Origin: Agarivorans litoreus
Lineage (GTDB): Bacteria > Pseudomonadota > Gammaproteobacteria > Enterobacterales > Celerinatantimonadaceae
NCBI RefSeq assembly: GCF_019649015.1
Contig: NZ_BLPI01000001.1
Location: 1,445,501 to 1,509,500, forward strand
Length of the DNA: 64,000 nt
Direction of reading: 5' to 3'
Shown here: positions 36,503 to 46,364 of the stretch, in pieces
Position numbering within the stretch: position 1 is the first letter of the stretch
Layout: the number at the start of each line of letters is the position of its first letter
Notes under the pieces: model-generated
Database searches by the model: none
The model's input: only the letters and a program-made list of their open reading frames with translations
What the model was told of the DNA's origin: nothing
Translations under genes and position numbers: made by a program

Positions 36503-38023
36503 CGAGCCATTGCTTGCAAACCACCAGTTAAACTTTCTAAGTGGTTTTAGCGACCAGTTGGGGTTACTCATGGCTATTTTCCCTTTCTTATCCATTGTTC
36601 CCTCACAGGTGTTCAGCAATTCTTGAGCAAGCAACTCTAGCAGGAACTCATCTTGTTGACGCTGTCGCTTTAAATACACCCCTTTGTATACCATACCGGC
36701 TACATCACAAGCATGTTGCCGCTCGGTCCATGAGTTTCTATCTTGAAAAATAGACTGCTTAAAAAATACCAAGTAATCCGGTATGTACAAAGTTTTACCT
36801 TTGTACTCCACCGTATATAAACCGTGATGTAGTAACATGTCAGAAAAGTCGATAATTAAATCCGCTGCTCTTTGATCATCAGTCATCCAAAAGTAACGCC
36901 ACAGTTGCTCTACCACCAACGCCGACATCCACGGAGAGCAAACCATGTCTTTACTATTTTTATTAGAGTGGGCTTTTAAACTGTGCTTTATACAGCCACC
37001 TTGCCCCGGAGCGCTCACCCACAAGTCCTCACGAATACCTTCAAGCAGTTGCTCTACCCGCTTAGAGGACTGCTCATCGCTATGTAACTCCCATCGGTTT
37101 AACGCTAAACTTAAAGCAACTGACAAATGACGTTCTGTCCAAAAACCTAATTGAGTTGAATAGCGGGCTGGCCAAGCCAGTCCTTTTTGAGTCATTTTTT
37201 CAATGGCTAGCTTGGTCGAACGATATGGATAGAAAAGGTAGTCAATTAGCAGGCCACTACTTAACATGTATTTAAGATCTGCTGAGCCTTTAAGCTTAAA
37301 GTCGCCATTATCGTCAAGTTGACTGATAAAAAACTGCGCTTGTTGGTGCGCGGTTTTTTGCCACCGTGGGTCAGCCGTTTTGAAAAACAATTGATAAAAA
37401 GTAAATGGTCGATCATATAACCATGGCGCAGCACTATTGCTAGGTAATGTTGTTTTCTTGGCCGGGTCTTTAGGTTTGCTCACTTCACTAATAACTGTCT
37501 CATCGGCGCTATAAGCGGCATAGCGCCAGTAGGCGTTATCCAACCAGCCCCAGTCAATATGATTGGCATTAAAAACTAATGGCGAATACAGTGCTTGATT
37601 AAGCCAAGATGCTGGATAACGCACTTCCGCTAAGAAAGCTTCATCAAAATCTAAATCTTTGCCAGCCTTAGGCAAGTTCTTATCCCAAGTAAGTGTCAAG
37701 CGACCTTGCTCTAAACCTTCAACTTTAAACAATACACCTCGATAGAATGCAGTGCTTTTAAGTTTTGGCCAAAGTAGGTGAGCGTGAGCGGTAAACTTAA
37801 GGCTTACACCCTGCTGCTTAAGAGCAAAGCCCTGTTGTTCTGAGACGGTAAAGTTAGGAAATGGAATAACGATGTAGTGGAAATTATTCGTGCTAGGGAG
37901 AGTTTTAACATTTAGCGCAACACTTGCTTTTGCCACATTGCTAACAACAGCCACCAAAACCAGTAAACAAACAACTAGCAACCGCCAGGCTATAGCTGAA
38001 ACATTAATAGCAAGTCCTTGCAT
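36479..38023 (-). CDS. exported protein of unknown function, possible alpha/alpha-toroid enzyme
   Basis: I do not recognise this 514-aa protein. It has a membrane-anchor or signal segment at residues 13-33, a beta-rich domain to about residue 135, then a long helical part with repeated W, H and Y pairs (FWTERHLSVALSLALNRWE, SPWMSALVVEQLWRYF). Such helix-pair spacing is common in glycoside hydrolases and polysaccharide lyases of the (alpha/alpha) toroid type. Its position at the end of the exopolysaccharide operon fits a role in trimming or modifying the polymer. The 3' end overlaps xrtA by 24 bases. Confidence 0.65.
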   Translation of the reverse strand: MQGLAINVSAIAWRLLVVCLLVLVAVVSNVAKASVALNVKTLPSTNNFHYIVIPFPNFTVSEQQGFALKQQGVSLKFTAHAHLLWPKLKSTAFYRGVLFKVEGLEQGRLTLTWDKNLPKAGKDLDFDEAFLAEVRYPASWLNQALYSPLVFNANHIDWGWLDNAYWRYAAYSADETVISEVSKPKDPAKKTTLPSNSAAPWLYDRPFTFYQLFFKTADPRWQKTAHQQAQFFISQLDDNGDFKLKGSADLKYMLSSGLLIDYLFYPYRSTKLAIEKMTQKGLAWPARYSTQLGFWTERHLSVALSLALNRWELHSDEQSSKRVEQLLEGIREDLWVSAPGQGGCIKHSLKAHSNKNSKDMVCSPWMSALVVEQLWRYFWMTDDQRAADLIIDFSDMLLHHGLYTVEYKGKTLYIPDYLVFFKQSIFQDRNSWTERQHACDVAGMVYKGVYLKRQRQQDEFLLELLAQELLNTCEGTMDKKGKIAMSNPNWSLKPLRKFNWWFASNGSLTWLLKQ

Positions 38024-38102
38024 ATTCCATATCCTCTATGTGAAAAGGCGTTTAAAATTGCTTATCCAGTTAAGTGCAAATGTACGGGTTGAGCAAGCCT
38101 AG

Positions 38103-39122
38103 TTAAGCACGATGCTTGGTATTTAACTCCATAACTTGTACTTTCAGCGAATCAACTTCTTTATTGCCGTCTACAGAGATCCGTTTTAATTGGTAAGCAC
38201 TCTGCGCATCTAGTTGAGTATTAATGCCATTCATAAAGGAGAATGCCAAACGGTAACCACACTCTTGCGCAAGTGCTTGGGTTTGCTCAGTAAAACTGTC
38301 AGTTCGCCCTACAGGATAGGCAAGCATAGAAACCGCAGTACCCAGTTTGCTTTCGATGAAATCTCGCGATTGGGTTAACTCTTCGCGCTGCTGCTCTAAT
38401 GATAAGTGCGCTAAGATCGGATGGCTGCGGGTATGTGAGCCAATTGTCATTCCACCCTCTGCCATTTCCTTTAGCTGCTGCCAGTTTGCAAACAAACTAT
38501 GTGCGCTAGGCATTGGAGGTGCTTTACACTCTGCTTTTAACATCTGCAATTTCTCTTCCATAGAGAAACTATGGTCTTCCTTGAAGGCATAAAGCAGTTT
38601 GCGGATATTTTGGGTTTGGTTTTTGCCACTTAAATCCACCGCGTGAGACCAGTGTTTTAGTTTTAATGTATTAGATTGACAATGCTTAACTAGCCAAGCT
38701 ACCTCATCCCACCATGCAAAAATGCCACCATTGGTGTATTCAGTTACCACAAAAAACACTGCGCTAAGCTGATGTTTTGTTAACAAAGGGAAGGCGTGCT
38801 GGTAGCTATCAATATAGCCATCATCAAATGTGATTAAGGCATAAGGTTTGGTAATGGCTTCACCTGAGTCAAGTAAAGCGATTAACGCGGCTTCATCTAA
38901 TACTTCAAACTCTTGTTTGTAAAACAGCAAATGTTGTTCAAATTGCTCTGCGGTACAGCTAAAAACGTTAGGGTCAAACTCACTAAAGCGTGCGTCGCCA
39001 ATTCGATGATAATTAAATACATAAATACCGGGCATACGTTGCTGCCAGCGATTTTTAGATACGCTACGCCTACCGAAAAAAAACTGCCGCACCTTGGCTT
39101 TATTCAGCATCCGTATGCTCAT
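38103..39122 (-). CDS. polysaccharide deacetylase family protein (NodB/CE4)
   Basis: A 339-aa carbohydrate esterase 4 protein that removes N- or O-acetyl groups from sugars. Core motifs are clear: YHRIG, the metal-binding TFDDGY (about residue 101), GSHTRSHP (about 225) and a later YPVGR. No signal peptide is obvious, so the site of action is uncertain. It belongs to a tightly packed operon and overlaps the upstream gene by 23 bases. XrtA loci regularly include a deacetylase of this type. Confidence 0.9.
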   Translation of the reverse strand: MSIRMLNKAKVRQFFFGRRSVSKNRWQQRMPGIYVFNYHRIGDARFSEFDPNVFSCTAEQFEQHLLFYKQEFEVLDEAALIALLDSGEAITKPYALITFDDGYIDSYQHAFPLLTKHQLSAVFFVVTEYTNGGIFAWWDEVAWLVKHCQSNTLKLKHWSHAVDLSGKNQTQNIRKLLYAFKEDHSFSMEEKLQMLKAECKAPPMPSAHSLFANWQQLKEMAEGGMTIGSHTRSHPILAHLSLEQQREELTQSRDFIESKLGTAVSMLAYPVGRTDSFTEQTQALAQECGYRLAFSFMNGINTQLDAQSAYQLKRISVDGNKEVDSLKVQVMELNTKHRA

Positions 39123-40308
39123 CCAAAGTTTTATAACTAGGCGCTTTAACTAGATAGTCTCGATACTGATTTGGATTGCCCGACTCACCCGCTTCGGCAG
39201 CTTTAGCCATATTGTACATTTCGCGGGCAGACACATAGTGCAATACGTAGTTTTCACCATCGTTATACTTGCTTTCCAAATAACTACACATGTCGTCAAA
39301 TGGCTTACCTAGCAAAGTGGGCATGTCGGCTTCTTGGGTGCCATGGGTATGGATCTTAATGAAGCGCCACTCCGGTCGACCTTCAACATGAATATTCGCC
39401 TTAACCCACAATTCAACACGATCTTTGGTAGGCATCATACTGGTGCGAATATCGGCGTTCTCAATTTGCGGGAAAATGCCTTTTTTACGCGCTTTCCAGT
39501 TAAGGTCTAGCGGGCCATTAATTAGCATTAAATCACCCCATACTTGACCGCCTACTTTGACCATTTTGCCAGTGTCATGCGACTTCGGCGCATGAGGATC
39601 GTCTTTGGCATAATAAATCGCGTTCACCGTTGCGGGTTGGGTAACACTCGGAGCAGACGGGAACGTATAATCAACAAAACAGCCGGTCTCTTTAAGCACA
39701 ATAAGTTCGTCATTCACACCACACAATTTTCCATCTGGGTGCGAGTTATCTAAGGTCCAGTTTCCATGAATAAATGCATATTGTAGTTTGCCGGTCTCTT
39801 CACTACGTACAAACGCACCATGCTTCTCATGTAATAACTCGGTAAAGCCTTCCAAGGTTTTGCGCAAATTATCGCTGGTATCGTCGTCATGGTGTAGGTG
39901 AATTTCAATTTCACCAAAACCACGCGCACATATATCGGCTACCTTGGCTAAGTGCTCATAGCGATACTCTTCTTCTGGGTAGAAGAACGAATGTTTAGGG
40001 TGACAACCATCCGCATCTTGGTGTTTGCCTGCCACTACCGGGTATTCATTAAACCAGCGGTCCACGCGCGCTCGTTCTTGCTCAAGGCTAATGTTTTTGC
40101 CCCACTGCGGCTCGTAGTGATCGACAAAACAAAACAAAACGTGGGTGGGCCCTTCAAATTTTGCCTTGGCTCTAAACTTCTGTTTTAGGTAATGAGGTAA
40201 CCATAGGTGCATCTGCTTCTTTCGAATAATTAAGGTTACCGCTGCTGCGCCAACTAGCAGCAATACAACTAAAGCTAAAAAGATTATCACCGTGATGTCC
40301 TTTGCCAT
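39100..40308 (-). CDS. membrane-anchored protein with NodB-like metal-binding pattern, exopolysaccharide locus
   Basis: The 402-aa protein has one N-terminal helix (residues 5-28) and a large soluble domain. Motifs VDHYEP (near residue 61), EIHLHHDDD (near 134) and FIHGNWTLDNS (near 172) look like the Asp-His and His-x-His-His metal ligands of a deacetylase-like barrel, but it is not a standard CE4 protein. Similar unnamed proteins occur beside glycosyltransferases in exopolysaccharide loci. It overlaps the flanking genes by 23 and 22 bases. Function is not known. Confidence 0.65.
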   Translation of the reverse strand: MAKDITVIIFLALVVLLLVGAAAVTLIIRKKQMHLWLPHYLKQKFRAKAKFEGPTHVLFCFVDHYEPQWGKNISLEQERARVDRWFNEYPVVAGKHQDADGCHPKHSFFYPEEEYRYEHLAKVADICARGFGEIEIHLHHDDDTSDNLRKTLEGFTELLHEKHGAFVRSEETGKLQYAFIHGNWTLDNSHPDGKLCGVNDELIVLKETGCFVDYTFPSAPSVTQPATVNAIYYAKDDPHAPKSHDTGKMVKVGGQVWGDLMLINGPLDLNWKARKKGIFPQIENADIRTSMMPTKDRVELWVKANIHVEGRPEWRFIKIHTHGTQEADMPTLLGKPFDDMCSYLESKYNDGENYVLHYVSAREMYNMAKAAEAGESGNPNQYRDYLVKAPSYKTLDEHTDAE

Positions 40309-41459
40309 GTGCCTTGCACATTTTTAAACAAGAATGAGTAGAAGCCTTTTAATAAAGCCATATTCATAGATACAAAAAAAGTTAGAAACGCAATGCTGCC
40401 AGGCACGCTTTTACCCCGCTTACTGCGACTGTTCCCCCAAGCTGCGACTAAATAGCCGGCCAATTGAACGGCCAACAAGCTGGCATACAAAGGCTTAGCC
40501 ACCAGCATTAGGTTACATGCCAAGGCAATCAGCATTAAATGCGGGGTAAACCAGCGCAACACTTTATGGCTAAGGTAAGCAAAAAAGCGTGCTCCTTGCA
40601 GTGGATTTAGTGCCCACAAACAACGAGTAAAAGCCTGGTAATTACCGGTACCAATACGAATTCGACGTTTTTCTTCATCCTGTAGTGAAGGCGCTACTTC
40701 TTCAAACGCTACCGCGTTTGGTTCATACAAAACCTTTTTTCCCGCCTTAGACACGTTCATCACAATCATGAAATCATCAACAATCGTATTAGCAGGTAGC
40801 GCCTGATATAAAGGTTTAGCAATAGCGTAAATAGCACCATTAGCCCCCAGCAGTGCACCCAAACGCGACTCATGAAACTTAAGCATTTGTTCATAACGCC
40901 AATAGATGCCGTCTTTGTTATCTGCTGACTCCGAATCAACTAAATGCAGCTCCCCACAAACCGCCCCGATGTCGTCACTATCAAAGTGCCTAACTAGGTT
41001 TTCGATAGCGTCCACTTCAAAATGGGTGTTGGCATCAGACATTACTAAAATCGGGTCTTCGGCCAATTCCACCAAGTCATTAAGTACATTTATTTTGCCG
41101 CGATTCTGCTCAAAGATATGGGCTTTAAAATTACTCGCCTCCACGGCCTGTAAAATCTCTGCAGAACTATCGGTGCTACCATCAGAGCCAATGTGAATGG
41201 TAAGTTTATCTTTGGGGTAACTAAGTTGCAGTAAATTGTCTACACGTTGCTGCAAACAACTCTCTTCATTATAAGCGGCAATAATAATTGAAACAGATGG
41301 CCACTGTTTAGCTTCTAGTGAACGGCGTTCTCGGCGACGCCAGAGGTAGCGGGTATCACGAACCGCTTGTTTAATACCGCTAATCATTAGCAGTACAACG
41401 GGATAAGCAGCATAACTATAGCCAATTAAGCCCACAGCCAGCCAAAATAACAAGTCCAT
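40287..41459 (-). CDS. membrane glycosyltransferase, family 2
   Basis: A processive-looking GT2 enzyme of 390 aa with an N-terminal helix (3-20) and three to four C-terminal helices (about 290-375). The catalytic core shows SVSIIIAAYNEE, HIGSDGSTDSS, VMSDANTHFE (DxD-type) and a DDF motif, with RRIRIGTGNYQ in place of the QxxRW motif of cellulose-like synthases. It probably adds sugars at the inner membrane face. It is adjacent to the acetyltransferase gene with no gap. Confidence 0.9.
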   Translation of the reverse strand: MDLLFWLAVGLIGYSYAAYPVVLLMISGIKQAVRDTRYLWRRRERRSLEAKQWPSVSIIIAAYNEESCLQQRVDNLLQLSYPKDKLTIHIGSDGSTDSSAEILQAVEASNFKAHIFEQNRGKINVLNDLVELAEDPILVMSDANTHFEVDAIENLVRHFDSDDIGAVCGELHLVDSESADNKDGIYWRYEQMLKFHESRLGALLGANGAIYAIAKPLYQALPANTIVDDFMIVMNVSKAGKKVLYEPNAVAFEEVAPSLQDEEKRRIRIGTGNYQAFTRCLWALNPLQGARFFAYLSHKVLRWFTPHLMLIALACNLMLVAKPLYASLLAVQLAGYLVAAWGNSRSKRGKSVPGSIAFLTFFVSMNMALLKGFYSFLFKNVQGTWQRTSR

Positions 41460-41987
41460 TTACTGCTCCATCTCGGCTGACTTTCGGCGATATGCTTTAG
41501 CGGGAATACCTAACATGGTTGCGCCTTCTTCGGCAGATTTTGTTAATACAGCATTAGCGCCAACTTTTACCTGGTCGGCAACCTCTAAGTCACCAATAAT
41601 TTTGGCGCCGGCACCGACAAATAGCTCAGAGCCTAAACGCGGTGACTTGCCTTTTTCATCACCAATCACGACACCACTTTCTAAAGTAATGTTACTACCG
41701 CCCTTTACCTTAGAATTAATCACAATGCCTACTGGGTGCATAATCACAAAGCCTGGGCCAAACTCTGCGCCAGAACCAATCACGCAACCATTCATAAACT
41801 TATTCAGCCATTGGAAGAAATAGGCAAGTAAACCTAAGTTATGATTGGCGCACCAACGCATCCAGCGATAGATGAGATTGGCACTAGAACCATCTGCCAT
41901 CACTATCCTCAGCATGCTTACAGATGCACCATCTAATCTGAAGATTTCTTGCTTACGACGAAAATCAGCTTTGATATTTTCCATCAC
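41460..41987 (-). CDS. serine-acetyltransferase-like hexapeptide acetyltransferase
   Basis: The 175-aa protein is a left-handed beta-helix acyltransferase: GSGAEFGPGFVIMHPVGIVI near residue 72 and further hexapeptide turns (VVIGDEKGK, VGAGAKIIGDLEVADQVKVG). It is of the CysE-like short type that occurs in exopolysaccharide loci (EpsC/colanic-acid style), so it more probably acetylates a sugar than serine. It overlaps the glycosyltransferase upstream by 4 bases. Confidence 0.85.
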   Translation of the reverse strand: MMENIKADFRRKQEIFRLDGASVSMLRIVMADGSSANLIYRWMRWCANHNLGLLAYFFQWLNKFMNGCVIGSGAEFGPGFVIMHPVGIVINSKVKGGSNITLESGVVIGDEKGKSPRLGSELFVGAGAKIIGDLEVADQVKVGANAVLTKSAEEGATMLGIPAKAYRRKSAEMEQ

Positions 41988-43165
41988 TTCACCAAAGTTA
42001 GTAGTTGCTCAGCATTATGACGCCACTGCCTTTCTCGCTCGATATAAGCTCTAGCTTGCTGACCAACTTGCTGCTGCTGTTCCACTTGAGAAGAAAGGCT
42101 GAGCACCTTTTCTACGCAAGATTCACGGTCGTTTGCTTTAAACAACCAACTGGTTTCGCCGTCAGTAACAACTTCAGCAATAGGTGTAAAGTCAGGAGCA
42201 ACCATACCTTTGCCCATAGCCATAAACTCAAACAGTTTCATCGGTGAGCCATAATCATTTGAGTCTGGCAAAATGCCAAAGTCCATGGCTGACAAATAAG
42301 TCGGCACTTGGTCATGGGCGACTCTGCCAGGCATAATAATTTGCTTCTCTGCCCCTGCATCAGCAATGCGTTGTTTAATACTTTGGTAACAAACGCCATC
42401 GCCTACCAACAATAAAACAATATTGGGGTAATCCTTTAAGCGCTCAGCGATCAAATCAACAAACCAGTCGATACCGTGCCAATGTACAAAAGCCCCCACG
42501 TAGCCAACAACAACTTTATCTTCTACCTCTAGCTTTTGACGTAAGGCTAAAGCAGCAGCATCATCGATAATAAACTGATCTAAATCTGCAGCATTTGGCG
42601 AAATCACTGAGGGAGCAATATTTGGGTAAGCATCTTGAGCAACTTGCTGAAAACGACTAGAAATGAACACTAAACCAGTAGCGTTACTAAAGATCCACTT
42701 CTCAATTGAGCGAGCAAAACGTTGAAAAAATAGTTCTCGAACACGATGCACTAAACAAGAATCATTAATTTCCAACACAATCGGGATGTTATGACGCTTT
42801 GCCCACCACACACTGGCAAACATGAACAATGAATAGCGCTCATAAACAAACTCTATCTGCTGCTCTTTAACCGCTTTACGCAAGCGCCACCAAGCCAACA
42901 CATTAAAAACCAGCTCAAACAGCTCAAACACAAATTCTGGGGTATGTTTGGTTAACTCAGCTAGGCGAGAAAATAAGCTTTTTTTAGCCGGTGGTTTAGC
43001 CGCTTGCTGCTGTTTCGGTGTCACTAGCTCTTCTTCCGGATCAGCACCAGGCAGTGACAAAATGCTTACCTTGTGGCCTAGTTCACGCAGGCCTTTAACC
43101 ACCCCACGAATATGTACACCTTCGGCCCCTCGGCCACGTGTTCGGTGGTGGAACAAAATGTTCAT
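41984..43165 (-). CDS. glycosyltransferase, family 4
   Basis: This 393-aa GT-B enzyme has an N-terminal acceptor domain (RGRGAEGVHIRGVVKGLRELG at its start) and a donor domain with VVGYVGAFVHWHGIDWFVD (about residue 219), ILLLVGDG and the nucleotide-sugar E-x7-E motif region (GSPMKLFEFMAMGKGMV). It retains alpha-linked sugar transfer features. The deacetylase gene lies 5 bases upstream. Confidence 0.9.
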   Translation of the reverse strand: MNILFHHRTRGRGAEGVHIRGVVKGLRELGHKVSILSLPGADPEEELVTPKQQQAAKPPAKKSLFSRLAELTKHTPEFVFELFELVFNVLAWWRLRKAVKEQQIEFVYERYSLFMFASVWWAKRHNIPIVLEINDSCLVHRVRELFFQRFARSIEKWIFSNATGLVFISSRFQQVAQDAYPNIAPSVISPNAADLDQFIIDDAAALALRQKLEVEDKVVVGYVGAFVHWHGIDWFVDLIAERLKDYPNIVLLLVGDGVCYQSIKQRIADAGAEKQIIMPGRVAHDQVPTYLSAMDFGILPDSNDYGSPMKLFEFMAMGKGMVAPDFTPIAEVVTDGETSWLFKANDRESCVEKVLSLSSQVEQQQQVGQQARAYIERERQWRHNAEQLLTLVK

Positions 43166-43170
43166 TTAAC

Positions 43171-43803
43171 TCAGCTCTCCAATGCTTTAAGTTCAAAACC
43201 TTGCGCTTGCCATTTAGGAATTAATTCCGCTAGAGCGTCAATGCAAAGGTTGTTGTCATCATGAAATAGAATTATATCGCCTGCACTTACTGGCTGCTCG
43301 TTAAAGCGTTTTATTAGTGTTGCACTAGGCTCTTTTTTGTAATCTAAGGAGTCGCGACTCCAATGCACTGCAGTAATCCCACGCCGAATCAAATAAACCA
43401 GTAAAGAACTGCTCCAACGTCCTTGCGGGGAGCGGAATAAGCGACACGGTTGCTGAGTAAGGTTTTGAATAGCGTTGTTGGTCTGTTCTATCTGCAACTT
43501 GCGCTCAGCGGCACTGATATGATCAAAGCGGGGATGATTGTAAGAATGGTTGGCAAGGCTATGACCTTGCTCAGCAATTTGACGGGTTAGCTCAGGAAAT
43601 TTTTCTGCTCGCGCCCCTAATACAAAGAAAGTTGCTTTAGCTTGATGCTTAGCAAGCAGCGCCAATAAAGCTGTGGTGTACTCTGGATAAGGTCCATCAT
43701 CAAAGGTTAAATAAAGCGCAGCCTCGCGCGAGCTTCTTTTAATTAGAAACCAACTATCAGGCAGAACTTTACTACGTATAAGATATTTGATCTTATTCAA
43801 CAT
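43171..43803 (-). CDS. polysaccharide deacetylase (NodB/CE4), second copy
   Basis: A compact 210-aa CE4 protein with LTFDDGPYPEYT (about residue 32), SLANHSYNHPRFD (about 82) and the later SPQGRWS. It lacks a signal peptide, as does the deacetylase at 38.1 kb, so two non-secreted-looking deacetylases sit in the same operon. Roles on lipid-linked intermediates are possible. A 97-base gap with no obvious element separates it from the next gene upstream. Confidence 0.9.
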   Translation of the reverse strand: MLNKIKYLIRSKVLPDSWFLIKRSSREAALYLTFDDGPYPEYTTALLALLAKHQAKATFFVLGARAEKFPELTRQIAEQGHSLANHSYNHPRFDHISAAERKLQIEQTNNAIQNLTQQPCRLFRSPQGRWSSSLLVYLIRRGITAVHWSRDSLDYKKEPSATLIKRFNEQPVSAGDIILFHDDNNLCIDALAELIPKWQAQGFELKALES

Positions 43804-43900
43804 TAACTACAAATCCATTTGTACCAATACTAAGAGCTTAAGCAAGCTTGTTAGTGTAACAAAATACCTGCTTAGCCCCAGCAAATTATTAACTTATCTT

Positions 43901-45028
43901 TTAAACTTCACCATTTTTCAACATTGCTAGAAATTGTTGTTGATTAAGCGACCAAGAAAACTGACTAGCATGCTGCTTAATCGCCTGTTTATCCCACTGT
44001 TTATCCAGTATCAGCTCTAGCCCCTCAGCCACCGCCGACGAACTCTTCGGCGCAATAAGCACGCCACAACAGCGAGTATCCATCACCTCGGGAATGCCCC
44101 CGACCTTAGTAGCTAATACCGGTGTGCCAGCCGCCATCGCTTCCAATACAACATTAGGCACCCCCTCTGCGTAGCTAGGCAAGGCGAGAAGTTCAGCATT
44201 GCCTATCCAAGCTGGTAGATCGGCGTGCGCAACAGAGCCCAAAAATGTCACTCGCTCTGTTAAGCCATCGGCTTGCGCTTGTTGCTCAATGGTCGCTCGT
44301 TTGGCACCAGTACCAGCATAAACCAGGTTTAATGCAGGCTGTTTAGCGGCAATCTTAGCAAAGCCCTCATAGAGCTCGACAACGCCTTTGTCTGGCTTTA
44401 AGTTCCCTACATATAAGATGTAGTCTTGTGCTATTGGTTTGTCACTTTCACCACCAAACTTTTGATGATTGACGCCATTATAGATAACAGAAACCTTGGA
44501 TTGCTCTATTCCTAGCCGCTGCATTTCCTTAGCTAAAGCTTTCGATACAGATAAGATACCCAGTGCATTTTGACTGGCATTTTTTATTTGTTTTGCACGT
44601 GCGGGATCTTTTGCTAACTGGTTAATATCACTGCCATGTACCTTAAAGAAAAAGCGCGCTTTAAACAGTTTAGCTAACCAACTAGTTGCAACTGCTTCGG
44701 GGAAAGCCCAACTCGCCATTAAGATATTGACCTGCTTGCGTTTTAACCACAATCCAGAATGCAACAGTAAAGATAAAAACATCATCACGCTATAAAAACG
44801 ACGCCCCACTTTTGGCGTGTAAAAATACGGAGCGTAACGTAACTCTTCTGATTGCTTAATCTGCTTACGATGTTTAAACCATTCAGGAAAGGCTACCGGA
44901 ACTAACAGGCTTAACTGATACTCAGACTTTAACAATTCAAATTGCTGATGATTAAACTTAGCGCGATTAGGTTCCCAAGGGAGAGGGTATAAATTGGTGA
45001 TAATCACCATTGCTGGCTTAGACTTCAC
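43901..45028 (-). CDS. glycosyltransferase, family 4
   Basis: A 375-aa GT-B retaining enzyme. The donor domain has YILYVGNLKPDKGVVELYEG (near residue 210) and LPSYAEGVPNVVLEAMAAG (near 285) with the E-x7-E motif. The opening ITNLYPLPWEPNRAKFNHQQ is typical of exopolysaccharide transferases. It overlaps the CapK-like gene by 11 bases. Confidence 0.92.
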   Translation of the reverse strand: MKSKPAMVIITNLYPLPWEPNRAKFNHQQFELLKSEYQLSLLVPVAFPEWFKHRKQIKQSEELRYAPYFYTPKVGRRFYSVMMFLSLLLHSGLWLKRKQVNILMASWAFPEAVATSWLAKLFKARFFFKVHGSDINQLAKDPARAKQIKNASQNALGILSVSKALAKEMQRLGIEQSKVSVIYNGVNHQKFGGESDKPIAQDYILYVGNLKPDKGVVELYEGFAKIAAKQPALNLVYAGTGAKRATIEQQAQADGLTERVTFLGSVAHADLPAWIGNAELLALPSYAEGVPNVVLEAMAAGTPVLATKVGGIPEVMDTRCCGVLIAPKSSSAVAEGLELILDKQWDKQAIKQHASQFSWSLNQQQFLAMLKNGEV

Positions 45029-46364
45029 AAATAGTTACCCTGTATTTGCCGCTGGCTGTTAACGGAATATCATCCACTAACTCAAAATTAAGCATCAGTT
45101 CACCATTGCTATATTTGTTTATTTCATCACTAATGGCGATTTTATCTGCTTCGCTAAATTGCTCATTAGCTACAATTTTTAAAGTGACTTGCTCTAGTTG
45201 CTGTTGAACAACTTGAAAGCGCGAAATGCCGACAAACTCTTTAAATAAATGTGGGAACAACTCGCCAGGAATACTGCCACCCGACGGCGTTTTTATAATG
45301 TCTAGCTTACGCCCGTCAATGCTAGACATAATTGGCAGAGGGTTTCCACAGCTGCAGGCCTGATGGTTAATCGTTGCGCGATCGCCATTTACATAACGAA
45401 TCAAGGGCATTCCATAGTTATAGAGATCGGTAACTAACAGGTCACCGCTGGTCTCTGTTACCACCTGTCCTTGGCTATCGATTGTTTCTATCACTAAGTG
45501 GTCGATGTTCATGTGCAAATTACGTTGTTCTTGGCAATCTGCCGCCATCAACATAAATTCTCGACAACCAAAAGTGTTGTACACCGGCGTTTTAAAAGCT
45601 TTCTCTATCTCTTCTCGTTGAAAGTCATGTAAAGGTTCAGCCCCTGTTAAAATAGTGCTGGGGCGCCACACTTTTACTCCTTGATCGTTAATATAACGAG
45701 CCAGCTCATAAAGCGGGTTTACGTAAGACACCATAGCTGTTGGCTTATAGGCATTAATATCATCAACATACTCTTGTTTGTTATCTTGAGTCATAGCAAA
45801 AGAGTTGAGCATTTTTCGATTATAAAAGCCGTGGTAAAGCGCATTTTTAATGGTTTTAAAGCGCGAAGGCTGGCCTAAGTCGGCCCCCCATAGGTACAAG
45901 GTTTTCTGACCTAGCCCTGCGCCTAGCCAGCCATAACCTCGCCACATAACAGCTTCTCGGCGAGTATTACTGTTGAGGTCCAGCTCAAAGTGAAAAGGCT
46001 GTCCGGTAGAGCCACCGGTGGACTTACGGATATTGTTTGGATGTTTGCTCGAAACAAACTCAGCATAGTGCTGCTTGATATCGTTTTTGGTGACTATCGG
46101 CAAAACCTCGAAGTCACGCATGTTGCCAATATCACGCGGATCTTTAATGCCTGCTTCAGCCCAAACGCGAGGATAATACCGAGTATTGTGGTAAGCATGC
46201 TGCAACAGTTTTTGTAGCTCTTGCCATTGATGAGCTAACAACTGCTCTTTAGTCCATGAAAGGCGTTGCTCATAAGCACCTAAATGCTTTAACAAGTCTT
46301 TGCCTTTAATCGCCTCGTAGGCGGGCATTAAGCAGCTTCGTAAAAAAGATGGGTAAATGGCCAT
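45018..46364 (-). CDS. CapK/PaaK-like adenylate-forming protein
   Basis: This relative of phenylacetate-CoA ligase is common in capsule and exopolysaccharide loci, where its substrate is unknown. Visible motifs are the ATP loop KSTGGSTGQPF (about residue 107) and a zinc-like CSCGNP near residue 335. I start it at the ATG at 46364 (448 aa), which has a GGAAG ribosome site; a 13-residue longer frame begins at TTG without one. It is the first gene of the long minus-strand operon and is divergent from the PP-loop gene across about 328 bases. I see no sigma-54 site, repeat or small gene in that gap; it presumably holds both promoters. Confidence 0.88.
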   Translation of the reverse strand: MAIYPSFLRSCLMPAYEAIKGKDLLKHLGAYEQRLSWTKEQLLAHQWQELQKLLQHAYHNTRYYPRVWAEAGIKDPRDIGNMRDFEVLPIVTKNDIKQHYAEFVSSKHPNNIRKSTGGSTGQPFHFELDLNSNTRREAVMWRGYGWLGAGLGQKTLYLWGADLGQPSRFKTIKNALYHGFYNRKMLNSFAMTQDNKQEYVDDINAYKPTAMVSYVNPLYELARYINDQGVKVWRPSTILTGAEPLHDFQREEIEKAFKTPVYNTFGCREFMLMAADCQEQRNLHMNIDHLVIETIDSQGQVVTETSGDLLVTDLYNYGMPLIRYVNGDRATINHQACSCGNPLPIMSSIDGRKLDIIKTPSGGSIPGELFPHLFKEFVGISRFQVVQQQLEQVTLKIVANEQFSEADKIAISDEINKYSNGELMLNFELVDDIPLTASGKYRVTICEV

